DNA of 64,000 nucleotides from positions 1,149,517 through 1,213,516 of the forward strand of contig CP097969.1 of the NCBI GenBank assembly GCA_023703575.1. Direction: 5' to 3'. The position numbers and the translations under genes were made by a program. The stretch's first letter is position 1; every line of letters begins with the position of its first letter. The notes below the pieces were generated by a model. The model searched no databases and was not told where the DNA came from. It worked only from the letters and a program-made list of their open reading frames with translations. This DNA is from SAR86 cluster bacterium (GTDB lineage Bacteria; Pseudomonadota; Gammaproteobacteria; Magnimaribacterales; Magnimaribacteraceae). This document shows, in pieces, positions 19,346-29,405 of this stretch.

Positions 19346-22089
19346 AGAAAAACTACGAGCCGAGTTCCACTGAAACGGAAATTTACGAGAATTGGGAAAA
19401 ATCAGACTTCTTTAAAGCGCAACCTGACGAATCAAAAGAATCCTTTTGCATCATGATTCCTCCACCCAATGTTACTGGAACACTTCATATGGGTCATGGG
19501 TTTCAAAATACTCTAATGGATGCACTTATTCGCCATAAAAGAATGTCAGGATTCGATACACTCTGGCAAGTGGGCGTAGATCATGCCGGAATAGCAACTC
19601 AAATGGTTGTAGAAAGACAACTTGAAGCAGAAGGATTATCTAGAGAGGAGATCGGTAGAGATGAATTTGAAAAAAAAGTATGGCTTTGGAAAGAAAAATC
19701 AGGAAATAAGATAACACAACAACTGAGAAGACTAGGCGCTTCGGTTGACTGGTCAAGAGAAGCTTTCACCATGAGCGATGATTTAAGCACAGCAGTCAAG
19801 GAGGTTTTCATAGAACTTTATGACCAAGGATTGATTTATAAAGGAGAAAGATTGGTCAATTGGGATACAGTACTTGAGACTGCCTTGTCAGATCTTGAAG
19901 TTTCATCTGAAGAAGAAAATGGATCTCTTTGGTATATTGATTACTTTACTTCAGATAGTGAAAAATTAACTGTTGCAACAACTAGACCGGAAACATTGCT
20001 TGGAGATACAGCTCTTGCAGTAAATCCTGAAGATGAAAGGTATAAGGGACAGATAGGAAAAATGGCACTTTTGCCAATTGTGAATAGAGAAATACCTATC
20101 ATTGCTGATAATTATGTTGAATCAGAATTTGGGACTGGTTGTGTGAAGATTACACCTGCACATGATTTCAATGATTTTGAGATGGGCAAAAGACATGGAC
20201 TTGAAGTGATCAATATCTTAAATTTTGATGGCACTCTAAATGACAAAGTTCCAGATAAATATCAAAACTTAAATATTGAAGACGCAAGAAAACTTATCCT
20301 AGAAGACCTTAATACAATTGGTCAACTGAATAAAACTGAGTCTTATAAAGTCCAGATCCCAAGGAGTGAAAGAAGTAATTCTATCCTTCAACCTTTGTTG
20401 ACTAATCAGTGGTTCGTTAATGTTGAAAAACTTTCCCAAGAAGCTATCAGAGTTGTTAAGGAAAATGAGACAGAGTTTATACCTAAGAATTGGGAAAATA
20501 CCTATTTTGCTTGGATGAAAGATATACAGGATTGGTGTATCAGTAGGCAGTTGTGGTGGGGACATAGAATACCAGCCTGGTTTGATAAGGATGATAATTT
20601 GTATGTTGGGGAATCTGAGAAAGCCGTAAGAGAAAAATATAATCTCGATAATATAGAATTGAAACAAGACGAGGATGTTCTGGATACTTGGTTTTCTTCT
20701 GCTTTGTGGACGTTTTCAACTCTTGGATGGCCAAAAAAAGAGAACTTACTTTCAAGATATCATCCTACAAGTGTCTTAGTGACGGGGTTTGATATCATTT
20801 TCTTTTGGGTAGCAAGAATGATAATGATGACTACTCATTTCATCAATGAGGTACCCTTCAAGAAAATATTAATTCATGGTCTTATAAAAGATTCAGAAGG
20901 CCAAAAGATGTCTAAATCTAAGGGTAATACCTTGGATCCTTTGGATATCATAGATGGAATTAACCTAGATAACTTGATCAAGAAGAGAACTGAAGGGTTG
21001 ATGCAACCAAAAATGAGAGATCGGATCATAAAACAAACCAAAAAAGAATTTCCCAACGGTATCGAAGCTTATGGAACTGACGCATTGAGACTAACTTTCT
21101 GCTCGCTAGCGACGGGTGGGAGGGATATCAATTTCGATGTTAAAAGAGTAGAAGGTTATAGAAACTTTTGTAACAAGCTTTGGAATGCGGCCAGATTTAT
21201 AGATTTAAATATTGATAACTATGGTATTTCCACAAAGAGAAGTGAAAGTTCAATTGATTCCTGGATTGACTATAAATTCAATCAAACGGTAAAGAAAGTA
21301 GACCAGTCAATGAATGAATTTAGATTTGATTTGACCACTAAAGCAATCTATGAATTTATATGGTACGAATTTTGTGATTGGTTCATAGAGCTTCAGAAAA
21401 TAAGTCTTAGAAAAAATGACATGAATAAAGCAGAGATTGTTAGGTCTTTGGTCGATATTCTTGAAAAAACTCTAAGACTTGCACATCCAATCATGCCTTT
21501 CATAACGGAAGAAATTTGGAAACAATTTAAGGTGCATCATAATTCAACTCATGAGAGCATAATGGTATCTGAATACCCGTTAGGTTCAGAAAATACTTCT
21601 GAACGAGACTACCAATCAGTAGAATGGCTTAAAGATATTGTATCTGGAATAAGAAATATACGTGGCGAGCTTCTTATCAAACCTTCAATTAAAATTTCTT
21701 CAATCTTTAAGGGAGGAGATCAATTAGATAAGGGAAACTTAAATGAAATTGGTAGTTATATAGAAAAGCTATGTGGTCTCAAAGAGATTATTTGGGCTGA
21801 AGAGAGTTCTCAAGACATTCCCTCATCAATATTTACTCGAGACAATCTAAAAGTAATGATACCCCTTGAAGGACTCATAGACGCAAAGGAAGAAATGCAA
21901 AGGCTCAATAAAAAAATATCTAAACTTATTCAAGAAAAGGAAATGTTAGGTAGTAAACTTTCTAATCAGAACTTTGTTGAAAATGCTCCAAAAGATTTAG
22001 TGGAGGCTCAAAAAGATAGATTTTCTCTTTTATCTAAAGAACTAGAAAATCTTGACTTGCAAATAAAAGAAATTAAAAAAATGATTTAG
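19342..22089 (+). CDS. valS: Valyl-tRNA synthetase
   Basis: The 915-residue class I synthetase has the HIGH-type motif HMGH at residues 49-52 (PPPNVTGTLHMGHG) and KMSKS at 522-526 (GQKMSKSKGNTLDP). Between them lies the CP1 editing domain with TTRPETLLGDTALAV. An anticodon-binding domain follows and a C-terminal coiled coil (about 850-915, rich in K/E/L) matches the ValS tRNA-binding arm. The start overlaps holC by 4 bp. Confidence 0.98.
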   Translation: MKKNYEPSSTETEIYENWEKSDFFKAQPDESKESFCIMIPPPNVTGTLHMGHGFQNTLMDALIRHKRMSGFDTLWQVGVDHAGIATQMVVERQLEAEGLSREEIGRDEFEKKVWLWKEKSGNKITQQLRRLGASVDWSREAFTMSDDLSTAVKEVFIELYDQGLIYKGERLVNWDTVLETALSDLEVSSEEENGSLWYIDYFTSDSEKLTVATTRPETLLGDTALAVNPEDERYKGQIGKMALLPIVNREIPIIADNYVESEFGTGCVKITPAHDFNDFEMGKRHGLEVINILNFDGTLNDKVPDKYQNLNIEDARKLILEDLNTIGQLNKTESYKVQIPRSERSNSILQPLLTNQWFVNVEKLSQEAIRVVKENETEFIPKNWENTYFAWMKDIQDWCISRQLWWGHRIPAWFDKDDNLYVGESEKAVREKYNLDNIELKQDEDVLDTWFSSALWTFSTLGWPKKENLLSRYHPTSVLVTGFDIIFFWVARMIMMTTHFINEVPFKKILIHGLIKDSEGQKMSKSKGNTLDPLDIIDGINLDNLIKKRTEGLMQPKMRDRIIKQTKKEFPNGIEAYGTDALRLTFCSLATGGRDINFDVKRVEGYRNFCNKLWNAARFIDLNIDNYGISTKRSESSIDSWIDYKFNQTVKKVDQSMNEFRFDLTTKAIYEFIWYEFCDWFIELQKISLRKNDMNKAEIVRSLVDILEKTLRLAHPIMPFITEEIWKQFKVHHNSTHESIMVSEYPLGSENTSERDYQSVEWLKDIVSGIRNIRGELLIKPSIKISSIFKGGDQLDKGNLNEIGSYIEKLCGLKEIIWAEESSQDIPSSIFTRDNLKVMIPLEGLIDAKEEMQRLNKKISKLIQEKEMLGSKLSNQNFVENAPKDLVEAQKDRFSLLSKELENLDLQIKEIKKMI

Positions 22090-22110
22090 GGTTTATGAAA
22101 TCATTTTGGT

Positions 22111-22116
22111 TATAAT
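22111..22116 (+). promoter_or_regulatory. TATAAT hexamer just before the cold-shock-domain gene
   Basis: TATAAT at 22111-22116 ends 8 bp before the ATG at 22125. The only transcript start consistent with it would leave 0-3 nt of 5' UTR, and there is no Shine-Dalgarno. No clear -35 is seen. Confidence 0.35.
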
Positions 22117-22124
22117 TTAGCATT

Positions 22125-22511
22125 ATGTTTTTCAGAGCTCTAATAACAAGCTTTATTATATCGAGCCTATTCACTGGGCTAGTTTTCTCTATCGGGGATC
22201 TTGCTTTTGGGAGTAGTCTTATGTACCAAGCTCTTGTGACGTTCTGGAGCATTGGATTTCTTTCGATTATTGGTTTTATATATGGAAGAAAAATAAAGAG
22301 AAATTTTAGAGGAGAAACTGGAACCATAAAATGGTTTGACCCAAGTAAAGGATACGGGTTTTTAATTCGAGACAAAGGTGGGGATTTATTCGTTCATCTT
22401 AGGGCTGTTCAAAATCAAGACAGGAGAAAACTTAAAGAAAATACTAGGGTAAGATTTTCTGTTGAGGAAACAGAAAAAGGGCCTCAAGCTGAAAATATTA
22501 GAATAATCTAA
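22125..22511 (+). CDS. Membrane-anchored cold-shock-domain protein
   Basis: The 128-residue protein starts with two hydrophobic helices (about residues 4-25 and 33-55) and a short basic linker. A C-terminal cold-shock domain (about 62-128) starts TGTIKWFDPSKGYGFLIRDK. The RNP1-like KGYGFL and RNP2-like DLFVHL motifs are intact, so nucleic-acid binding is expected. A CSD tethered to the inner membrane is less common than free CspA-like proteins; its role is unknown. Its last 4 bp overlap the end of the HupE-like gene on the other strand. Confidence 0.8.
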   Translation: MFFRALITSFIISSLFTGLVFSIGDLAFGSSLMYQALVTFWSIGFLSIIGFIYGRKIKRNFRGETGTIKWFDPSKGYGFLIRDKGGDLFVHLRAVQNQDRRKLKENTRVRFSVEETEKGPQAENIRII

Positions 22512-23698
22512 AATAGTCTCTCTAAAAACCAATATGTTCCCAAGCAGGACAAAGCTGATGCAGCACAAACTCTTATTGTGTTTATACTCTCTCCGATGAA
22601 CTTAGTTATCTGAGAAAGAATTAGATAAACAACTAAAACTATCAAAAGTTGTCCGAGCTCAACTCCAATATTAAATCCTGCGATTGCAGGTAAAAGCCTG
22701 CCCTCCATCAAACCGATAGTAGATAAATTTCCAGCAAACCCAAATCCATGTATTAAACCGAAAAAAGAAGTTACAAGTAAGGTTATTGAGGAGCCTGGAT
22801 GCCTTCTTACAAGATTTAAGTAACAAAAAGAGAATATGCTTATACCTACCAAACCAATTATGAATTTTTGTAATCCAAAAAAAGCCAAAAAGATAACGAG
22901 AGATGAAGAAAAATAAATCAACAATCTTCCATATAGGCTGTGATTATGAGTAACTGAAGCAATACACTCTATAGCTATAATGACTATGGAATATCCAATT
23001 AAAGCTTCAACAAATTGCGAGGAAGGCGTGACTAAACCTAAAGCCCCTAACGCTAAAGTGATGCTATGGCCAATTGTAAAACCCGTAATTACTATGATTA
23101 AATTCTTTAAGGCAAAACCTAGAATTAATATTGCAAAAAGGAATGCTAAATGGTCATATCCAGACAATATATGATTGAATCCAAGTTCAAGATAATCTCT
23201 AAAAGAATCAAATCTTGATTCGCTTTTAGATTCATTATCAGTTTCTTTCCACTCCCTTCTAGAAGATGTGAAAACCTTTTCAGGACTAGCTACAGAATTA
23301 ATGTAAAAAGTGGATACATGAGTATGAGTCGGATCTTCATCAAAAAAGAGCTCAAAATTTATTGTGGATTCTTCAAGTTCACACTCCATCGTCCAGAGCA
23401 AAGTTAAGTAACCAGTAGAAAAAGAATTTTTCAAAAAAGGTGTCTTGGAGATATTGCAATTTTTATTAAAATTAAAATTATCTATAACTTTATTTGTAAG
23501 TTCTTCCTCCCAGTTTTCAGTAAAATTTAAATTTAGCCTTTGTAATACTGATGTTTGAATACTAAATTCTACTTCAATAGATTTTGATTCAGCAGTAGAG
23601 TCTATATTGATCTTAGAATAAGACTCACTTCTTTGATGCGAGAATAATACTGTACTCAATAAACAAGATATTAAACCTATTGATAAAAGTTTCGACAT
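22508..23698 (-). CDS. HupE/UreJ-2 family membrane protein
   Basis: The 396-residue protein has a signal-like N-terminus, an extracytoplasmic domain (about 25-165) and a C-terminal membrane domain of about seven helices. The membrane domain opens with LGFNHILSGYDHLAFLFAILILG, matching the HupE/UreJ-2 hallmark GxxHIxxGxDH. It carries further His/Asp/Glu-bearing helices (TGFTIGHSITLAL, GLIHGFGFAGNL). Family members are suspected metal transporters, but this subfamily is uncharacterised. It is last in a four-gene operon, directly abutting the PPIase gene. Confidence 0.75.
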   Translation of the reverse strand: MSKLLSIGLISCLLSTVLFSHQRSESYSKINIDSTAESKSIEVEFSIQTSVLQRLNLNFTENWEEELTNKVIDNFNFNKNCNISKTPFLKNSFSTGYLTLLWTMECELEESTINFELFFDEDPTHTHVSTFYINSVASPEKVFTSSRREWKETDNESKSESRFDSFRDYLELGFNHILSGYDHLAFLFAILILGFALKNLIIVITGFTIGHSITLALGALGLVTPSSQFVEALIGYSIVIIAIECIASVTHNHSLYGRLLIYFSSSLVIFLAFFGLQKFIIGLVGISIFSFCYLNLVRRHPGSSITLLVTSFFGLIHGFGFAGNLSTIGLMEGRLLPAIAGFNIGVELGQLLIVLVVYLILSQITKFIGESINTIRVCAASALSCLGTYWFLERLF

Positions 23699-24556
23699 TT
23701 ATTCAGGTAAGTTCCTTGAAATATCGTACCAATTCTTGAGATTCTCTAAATATTCTCTCAAGGAATTATCATCTCTTCTTTTAGAATATTCCGCCATAAC
23801 AACATCTCTAACTTGATCTAAGTTTGGCTGTCCTGCTAACTCTTTTTCCAATAAGAAAATGATCTTATAACCGCCAGGAACCTTGATTGGTTGACTAAAT
23901 GTACCAGGTTGTAAATTCCTGGCTAAATTCATGAGGCTGGGCCCAATATACTCTCTTACTTTTGATAATGTCATTAAACTATTTGGAATTTTCAAGGCAG
24001 AGTCACTCCCTAAATTGGAAACCTCAACAAAGCTGCTACCAGAAATTAAAAGGTCATAAGCTCGAGTCGCATCTTCAAAGGATGAGTTTTCGGCCCCTTC
24101 ATCAGAGAAATAAAGTTGTTGAATTCTCAACCTTGATGATTTAGTGAAAAACCCTATATTCTCTTCAAAAAATTCATTTAATTGTTTATCAGATACTTCG
24201 TATCTCATATTTTCTGCAATGATAGTCTTTATCATCTGCTGAACAATTGTTCCTCTTGCTATGGGATTATTTTCAAGCATTCCAAGGTCTAAAGCCCTTT
24301 TAATTAAAAGTTCCTCTTCGATCATTCGCTCAAGAACATATTCTTTATCTTTTTGCGTTATAGGTGATTTCTTGTCTTTTGCAAGACCTTCAAGTTGGAC
24401 TAAATATTTCTCCATAGAAATTGAAGTGTCTTCGATTTTCGCAGCATATTTGAAATTTGTAATATTAGATTCTTGAATAATAGAAAGCCCTGCCAATAAA
24501 GCTCCAACAATTAAGCCTGCAGACAAAACTAAAGTGTAGAACTTTTCTTTATCCAT
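23699..24556 (-). CDS. Membrane-anchored peptidyl-prolyl cis-trans isomerase (parvulin/SurA-like)
   Basis: The 285-residue protein has one N-terminal membrane anchor (about 8-28). A SurA/PrsA-like chaperone helix bundle follows (KEYVLERMIEEELLIKRALDLGM), then a PpiC-type domain (about 140-255) with LRIQQLYFSDE and QPIKVPGGYKIIFLLEK. The catalytic core looks divergent, so isomerase activity is uncertain and a chaperone role is equally possible. It overlaps elaA by 8 bp and abuts the HupE/UreJ-like gene, suggesting it helps fold that protein's outer domain (inference). Confidence 0.75.
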   Translation of the reverse strand: MDKEKFYTLVLSAGLIVGALLAGLSIIQESNITNFKYAAKIEDTSISMEKYLVQLEGLAKDKKSPITQKDKEYVLERMIEEELLIKRALDLGMLENNPIARGTIVQQMIKTIIAENMRYEVSDKQLNEFFEENIGFFTKSSRLRIQQLYFSDEGAENSSFEDATRAYDLLISGSSFVEVSNLGSDSALKIPNSLMTLSKVREYIGPSLMNLARNLQPGTFSQPIKVPGGYKIIFLLEKELAGQPNLDQVRDVVMAEYSKRRDDNSLREYLENLKNWYDISRNLPE

Positions 24557-25019
24557 TTCTTATCATTTGAATATGAGGAATTCCATCTTCGTCATACACT
24601 TCGCCATTTACTTTAAAGCCGTGTCGTTCATAAAATTTAATCAAATATTCTTGAGCAGAAATAGTTGATTTATCAGTCATATAATTTTCTGAACTTCTCT
24701 TTAGGCCTTCATCAACTAATCTTGATCCAATGCTAAGACCTCTCAGACTGTCAATTACTGCAATACGCCCTATAGACGGTGTTTTGTACTTAATTCCAGG
24801 AGGAGTTAACCTTAAGTAACCTACTAAATGTCCTTCCTTTTTCAAAAGAAGATGATCACTAATTTCGTCTAATCCATCCGCATCTTGATACCAAGATTTC
24901 TGCTCTACAACAAATATGGATTGTCGAAAACTAAGAACCTCATAAAGTTCTAACTTTGAAAGCTCATCAAAAGATTTCCAAAAACTCTGTAAATCTAAAT
25001 TTTCAGAGTTCAAGGACAT
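24549..25019 (-). CDS. elaA: ElaA-type GNAT acetyltransferase
   Basis: The 156-residue GNAT protein closely follows the ElaA pattern: LYEVLSFRQSIFVVEQKSWYQDADGLDE at the start, then GYLRLTPPG, the acetyl-CoA loop IGRIAVIDSLRGLSIGSRL, and the C-terminal FYERHGFKVNGEVYDEDGIPHIQMIR. The substrate of ElaA proteins is not established. It overlaps the aldo/keto reductase gene upstream by 10 bp and the PPIase gene downstream by 8 bp. Confidence 0.82.
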   Translation of the reverse strand: MSLNSENLDLQSFWKSFDELSKLELYEVLSFRQSIFVVEQKSWYQDADGLDEISDHLLLKKEGHLVGYLRLTPPGIKYKTPSIGRIAVIDSLRGLSIGSRLVDEGLKRSSENYMTDKSTISAQEYLIKFYERHGFKVNGEVYDEDGIPHIQMIRNG

Positions 25020-26050
25020 ATATTAGGATTTTTTCTATGTATCAAAGAAATTTGTTCTAAGTCTTCATCAGATAATTTCACATCAATACTTCCAATGGCT
25101 AGCTTTAGCTGCTCCATAGTGGTTGCACCGATGATATTAGAAGTTACAAAATCTCTTGAATTCACAAAAGAATTAGCCATTACAGATGGATCCATATTTA
25201 TGGAACGAGCATAATTGACATAGGATTTAACCGCCTCATTTGCGCCGGGAACCTCATAACGATCTCCTCTTTCAAATAAAGTTGTTCGGGCTCCTTCAGG
25301 TCTAGCACCATCGATATACTTTCCTGTCAAATAGCCTTGTGCTAAAGGGGAATAAGCTAGAAGACCTACTTGTGATCTATGATGAAATTCAGACATACCG
25401 ATCTCGTAAGATCGGTTTAAAAAATTGTATGCATTCTGAACTGATACAACTCTTGGTAAATCATACATTTCTGAAAATTTGATAAATTCCGAGAGGCCCC
25501 ATGGTGTCTCATTTGATAAGCCAATATATCTAATTTTTCCAGAATCTACTAATTCGGAGAGTACTTTCAATGTTTCAAGTATTGGAACTGTTTCAGCTTC
25601 ATAATGCTTATAACCTAAACCATCAGCACCAAACATGCTCATTCTTCTGTCAGGCCAATGTAATTGATACAAATCAATATATTCAGTCTGTAGTCTTTTT
25701 AAGCTAGAATCTATAGCACTTTCGATATTCTCTCTATCCAAAAGAGTCCAGTCTCCTCTAAACCAATTCATAGGCGCCCTTCCAGCTACTTTAGAAGCAA
25801 GAATTATCTCTTCTCTCTTCCCGGTTCTCTTAAACCAATTTCCTATGCATTCCTCAGTCTTCCCTTGTGTATCAGGCTTCGGAGGTATTGGATAGAGTTC
25901 AGCTGTATCAAAGAAATTTACTCCTTGCTCAACGGCATAATCCATCTGCTCATATCCTTCCTCAAAAGTATTCTGTTCCCCCCAAGTCATAGTACCCAGA
26001 CAGATAACGCTTACATTTAAATCAGTATTTCCTAATTTTCTATACTCCAC
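25010..26050 (-). CDS. tas: Tas-like aldo/keto reductase
   Basis: The 346-residue TIM-barrel NADP-dependent oxidoreductase closely resembles E. coli Tas, with shared stretches such as LGTMTWGEQN, AELYPIPPKPDTQGKTE and RYIGLSNETPWG. The AKR catalytic tetrad is D48, Y53, K87 and H131. NADPH-binding residues lie near the C-terminus (NIIGATTMEQLK). Tas complements tyrosine auxotrophy in E. coli, but its natural substrate is unclear. It is first in the tas-elaA-PPIase-hupE-like operon and divergent from a glutathione peroxidase gene. Confidence 0.85.
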   Translation of the reverse strand: MEYRKLGNTDLNVSVICLGTMTWGEQNTFEEGYEQMDYAVEQGVNFFDTAELYPIPPKPDTQGKTEECIGNWFKRTGKREEIILASKVAGRAPMNWFRGDWTLLDRENIESAIDSSLKRLQTEYIDLYQLHWPDRRMSMFGADGLGYKHYEAETVPILETLKVLSELVDSGKIRYIGLSNETPWGLSEFIKFSEMYDLPRVVSVQNAYNFLNRSYEIGMSEFHHRSQVGLLAYSPLAQGYLTGKYIDGARPEGARTTLFERGDRYEVPGANEAVKSYVNYARSINMDPSVMANSFVNSRDFVTSNIIGATTMEQLKLAIGSIDVKLSDEDLEQISLIHRKNPNICP

Positions 26051-26105
26051 CCTTCTCTCCTTACAAAGTTGTTATAATTAATATTATAAAAAATTAAATT
26101 CAAAA

Positions 26106-26594
26106 ATGACTAAAAACATTTACCAATTCTCCTGTGAGGACTCATCTGGTCAAAACGTAGACTTAAGCGATTTCAAAGGAAAAACCTTACTGATAGTTAA
26201 TACTGCCAGCCAGTGTGGCTTTACACCTCAATATAAAGGCCTAGAACAACTTCAAAATAAATTTTCGAATGAGGAATTTTCTGTTTTGGCCTTCCCTTGT
26301 AATCAATTTGGTGGTCAAGAGCCAGGGACTAATCAAGAAATTGTTGAATTTTGCAGCTTAAATTATGGAAGTACTTTTCCAATCTTTAGTAAAATTGACG
26401 TAAATGGAGACAATGCCCATCCTTTATATAAATTTTTAACTACTGAAAAGAAAGGTCTACTTGGAACGGAAAAAATTAAATGGAACTTCACCAAATTCCT
26501 TGTTAATAAAGATGGTGAACCTGTGAATCGATACGGATCTTCAACAACGCCAGAGCAGATAGAGTCTGATATTGAAAAGTTGATTAACTCTTAG
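26106..26594 (+). CDS. Glutathione/thioredoxin peroxidase (BtuE/GPx family)
   Basis: The 162-residue peroxidase has peroxidatic C37 in NTASQCGFTPQY, with Q71 (FGGQEPGT) and W126-N127 (IKWNFTKF) completing the catalytic tetrad. It uses cysteine, not selenocysteine. It reduces hydroperoxides, probably with thioredoxin, as do bacterial Cys-GPx enzymes. An extended -10 (TGTTATAAT, 26070-26078) precedes it; there is no Shine-Dalgarno. The 3' end overlaps rimI on the opposite strand by 11 bp. Confidence 0.92.
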   Translation: MTKNIYQFSCEDSSGQNVDLSDFKGKTLLIVNTASQCGFTPQYKGLEQLQNKFSNEEFSVLAFPCNQFGGQEPGTNQEIVEFCSLNYGSTFPIFSKIDVNGDNAHPLYKFLTTEKKGLLGTEKIKWNFTKFLVNKDGEPVNRYGSSTTPEQIESDIEKLINS

Positions 26595-27060
26595 AAAAAA
26601 ATAAATTACTTACAAAACCCTTTTTGAGGGTCTTGGACATCACATAGGCATCTTCTCTCCCTTCAGGAAGTCTATAATATTTTTTCCTCGCACCAATCTG
26701 ATGAAATCCTAGTTTCTCATAAAGCCTATAAGCTATTTTATTTGAGACCCTTACTTCAAGAATTATTTTCTTACTTCCCATGACTTCAGCAGCAATTATC
26801 ATTTTTTTTAATATTCTCTCTCCGTTACCAGATCTTCTAAAATCTTTATTAACACCTATATTAAGAAGATGTGACTCTTCAGATGAAATAGCCATAATAG
26901 CGAATCCTATCAACCTTTCATTGTCCTCAAGGGCCAAAGAGTAATAACCTTTCTCTAGGCAGTCAGTGAAGTTTCTTTCTGTCCAAGGGAAAGGGTTAGA
27001 TTCTCTCTCTATTTCGAGAACTGAATCTAAGTGACTAAGATCTAAATAAGAGTAGTCCAT
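26584..27060 (-). CDS. rimI: Ribosomal protein S18 N-acetyltransferase RimI
   Basis: The 158-residue GNAT protein has FPWTERNFTDCL near the start, the LLNIGVNKDFRRSGNGERIL acetyl-CoA site, and LEVRVSNKIAYRLYEKLGFHQIGARKKYY followed by GREDAYVM, all diagnostic of RimI. It acetylates the S18 N-terminus in known members. It lies 9 bp downstream of a holD-like gene, the same holD-rimI pairing as in E. coli. Confidence 0.93.
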   Translation of the reverse strand: MDYSYLDLSHLDSVLEIERESNPFPWTERNFTDCLEKGYYSLALEDNERLIGFAIMAISSEESHLLNIGVNKDFRRSGNGERILKKMIIAAEVMGSKKIILEVRVSNKIAYRLYEKLGFHQIGARKKYYRLPEGREDAYVMSKTLKKGFVSNLFFSKS

Positions 27061-27069
27061 AAAATATCT

Positions 27070-27471
27070 TTATAAATTTAAAGCTTGTAACTTATTCAAA
27101 AATAGCTTTTTAGACTCTTTTGATGAACATATTTCTGCCATGGAATCATAAGATGATATTTTAGAATTTATATATAGCTCGAAATATCGTGGAAGATTTG
27201 TTCCTAAAACTAGGATATTGTCTATTAATTCTGGATTTTCTAGTTTATTTATTCTTAGGGGTTTATTTTTTCCAATAGACTTAGCAAGCGTCCTTAAAAA
27301 AAATATTTTATCCTCCTCTGAAACTTGCTCATCTTTTTTTCCGAGACATAGAATGCAATTTCTGTCGATTAAATAGACTTCGTCATGAAAAATAGTAGCT
27401 TCTTGCTCAGATCTTTTTTTCCATATATCTATACCCAGCTCTTGGAGTTTTTGATATTTTGACAAAACCAT
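27070..27471 (-). CDS. holD: Probable DNA polymerase III psi subunit (HolD-like)
   Basis: The 133-residue protein starts MVLSKYQKLQELGIDIWKKR, resembling the psi N-terminus (QLQQLGITQW) that binds chi. Its C-terminal helix region (SYDSMAEICSSKESKKLFLNKL) aligns in pattern with ALTDLRANPTARAALWQQI of E. coli psi. I chose the ATG at 27471 because it gives the family's usual length (137) and N-terminus; a TTG 57 bp upstream would add an unrelated extension. Linkage to rimI supports the call. Similarity is weak, so this remains probable rather than certain. Confidence 0.7.
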   Translation of the reverse strand: MVLSKYQKLQELGIDIWKKRSEQEATIFHDEVYLIDRNCILCLGKKDEQVSEEDKIFFLRTLAKSIGKNKPLRINKLENPELIDNILVLGTNLPRYFELYINSKISSYDSMAEICSSKESKKLFLNKLQALNL

Positions 27472-27508
27472 ATTTTGTAATTTTACTATTTGGAAAAAAA
27501 GACTCAAC

Positions 27509-27537
27509 TTGACCTTAAATGCTTGCAAATATAAGCT
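27509..27537 (+). promoter_or_regulatory. Predicted promoter of the leuA leader
   Basis: TTGACC (27509-27514) is followed by TATAAG (27530-27535, 15-bp spacing) or TAAGCT (27532-27537, 17-bp spacing). Either places the transcript start at about 27541-27545, at or a few bases before the leader ORF's ATG at 27545. Confidence 0.45.
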
Positions 27538-27544
27538 AGCGCCG

Positions 27545-27613
27545 ATGATTTTAGTCGCTTTAAAAATTATTCAGCTACGACTGACTTTCCCGGTCTCTTT
27601 TTTAAAGAGTTAA
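27545..27613 (+). CDS. Candidate branched-chain amino-acid leader peptide before leuA
   Basis: A 22-codon ORF begins MILVALKIIQLRLTF and ends FLKS. Eleven of its 22 codons are Leu, Ile or Val (5 Leu, 4 including consecutive Ile-Ile when counted with the first Ile, and 2 Val), the end products of the pathway leuA feeds or branches from. Its stop TAA touches the 3' arm of the GC-rich hairpin at 27589-27618, so ribosome position would decide whether that hairpin forms. This resembles leu and ilv attenuation leaders of enterobacteria. There is no Shine-Dalgarno and the predicted transcript starts almost at the ATG. Confidence 0.5.
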   Translation: MILVALKIIQLRLTFPVSFLKS

Positions 27614-27618
27614 CCGGG
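27589..27618 (+). promoter_or_regulatory. GC-rich hairpin in the leuA leader
   Basis: CCCGGT/ACCGGG is extended by CTCTTT/AAAGAG with a 3-nt bulge and 3-nt loop, a 12-bp stem in very AT-rich DNA. A second small palindrome, GTGCTTTAAGCAC, follows at 27629-27641. Neither is followed by a T-run, so a classical intrinsic terminator is not evident. The hairpins overlap or follow the leader ORF and lie 57 bp or less before leuA, whose own Shine-Dalgarno (TGGAGA) is at 27664-27669. Confidence 0.5.
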
Positions 27619-27656
27619 CATTACTTCGTGCTTTAAGCACCAATCTCAATAATTAA

Positions 27657-29354
<1,698 letters not shown>

Positions 29355-29405
29355 TAGCTCAAAACTATAATATGACTATAGAATTTATCATTTCTAGGGG
29401 AGTTA

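Noticed and set aside
27472-27528. N-terminal extension of the holD-like gene from a TTG start
   Set aside because: The added 19 residues match nothing in the family and overlap the leuA promoter region. The ATG at 27471 gives the expected length.
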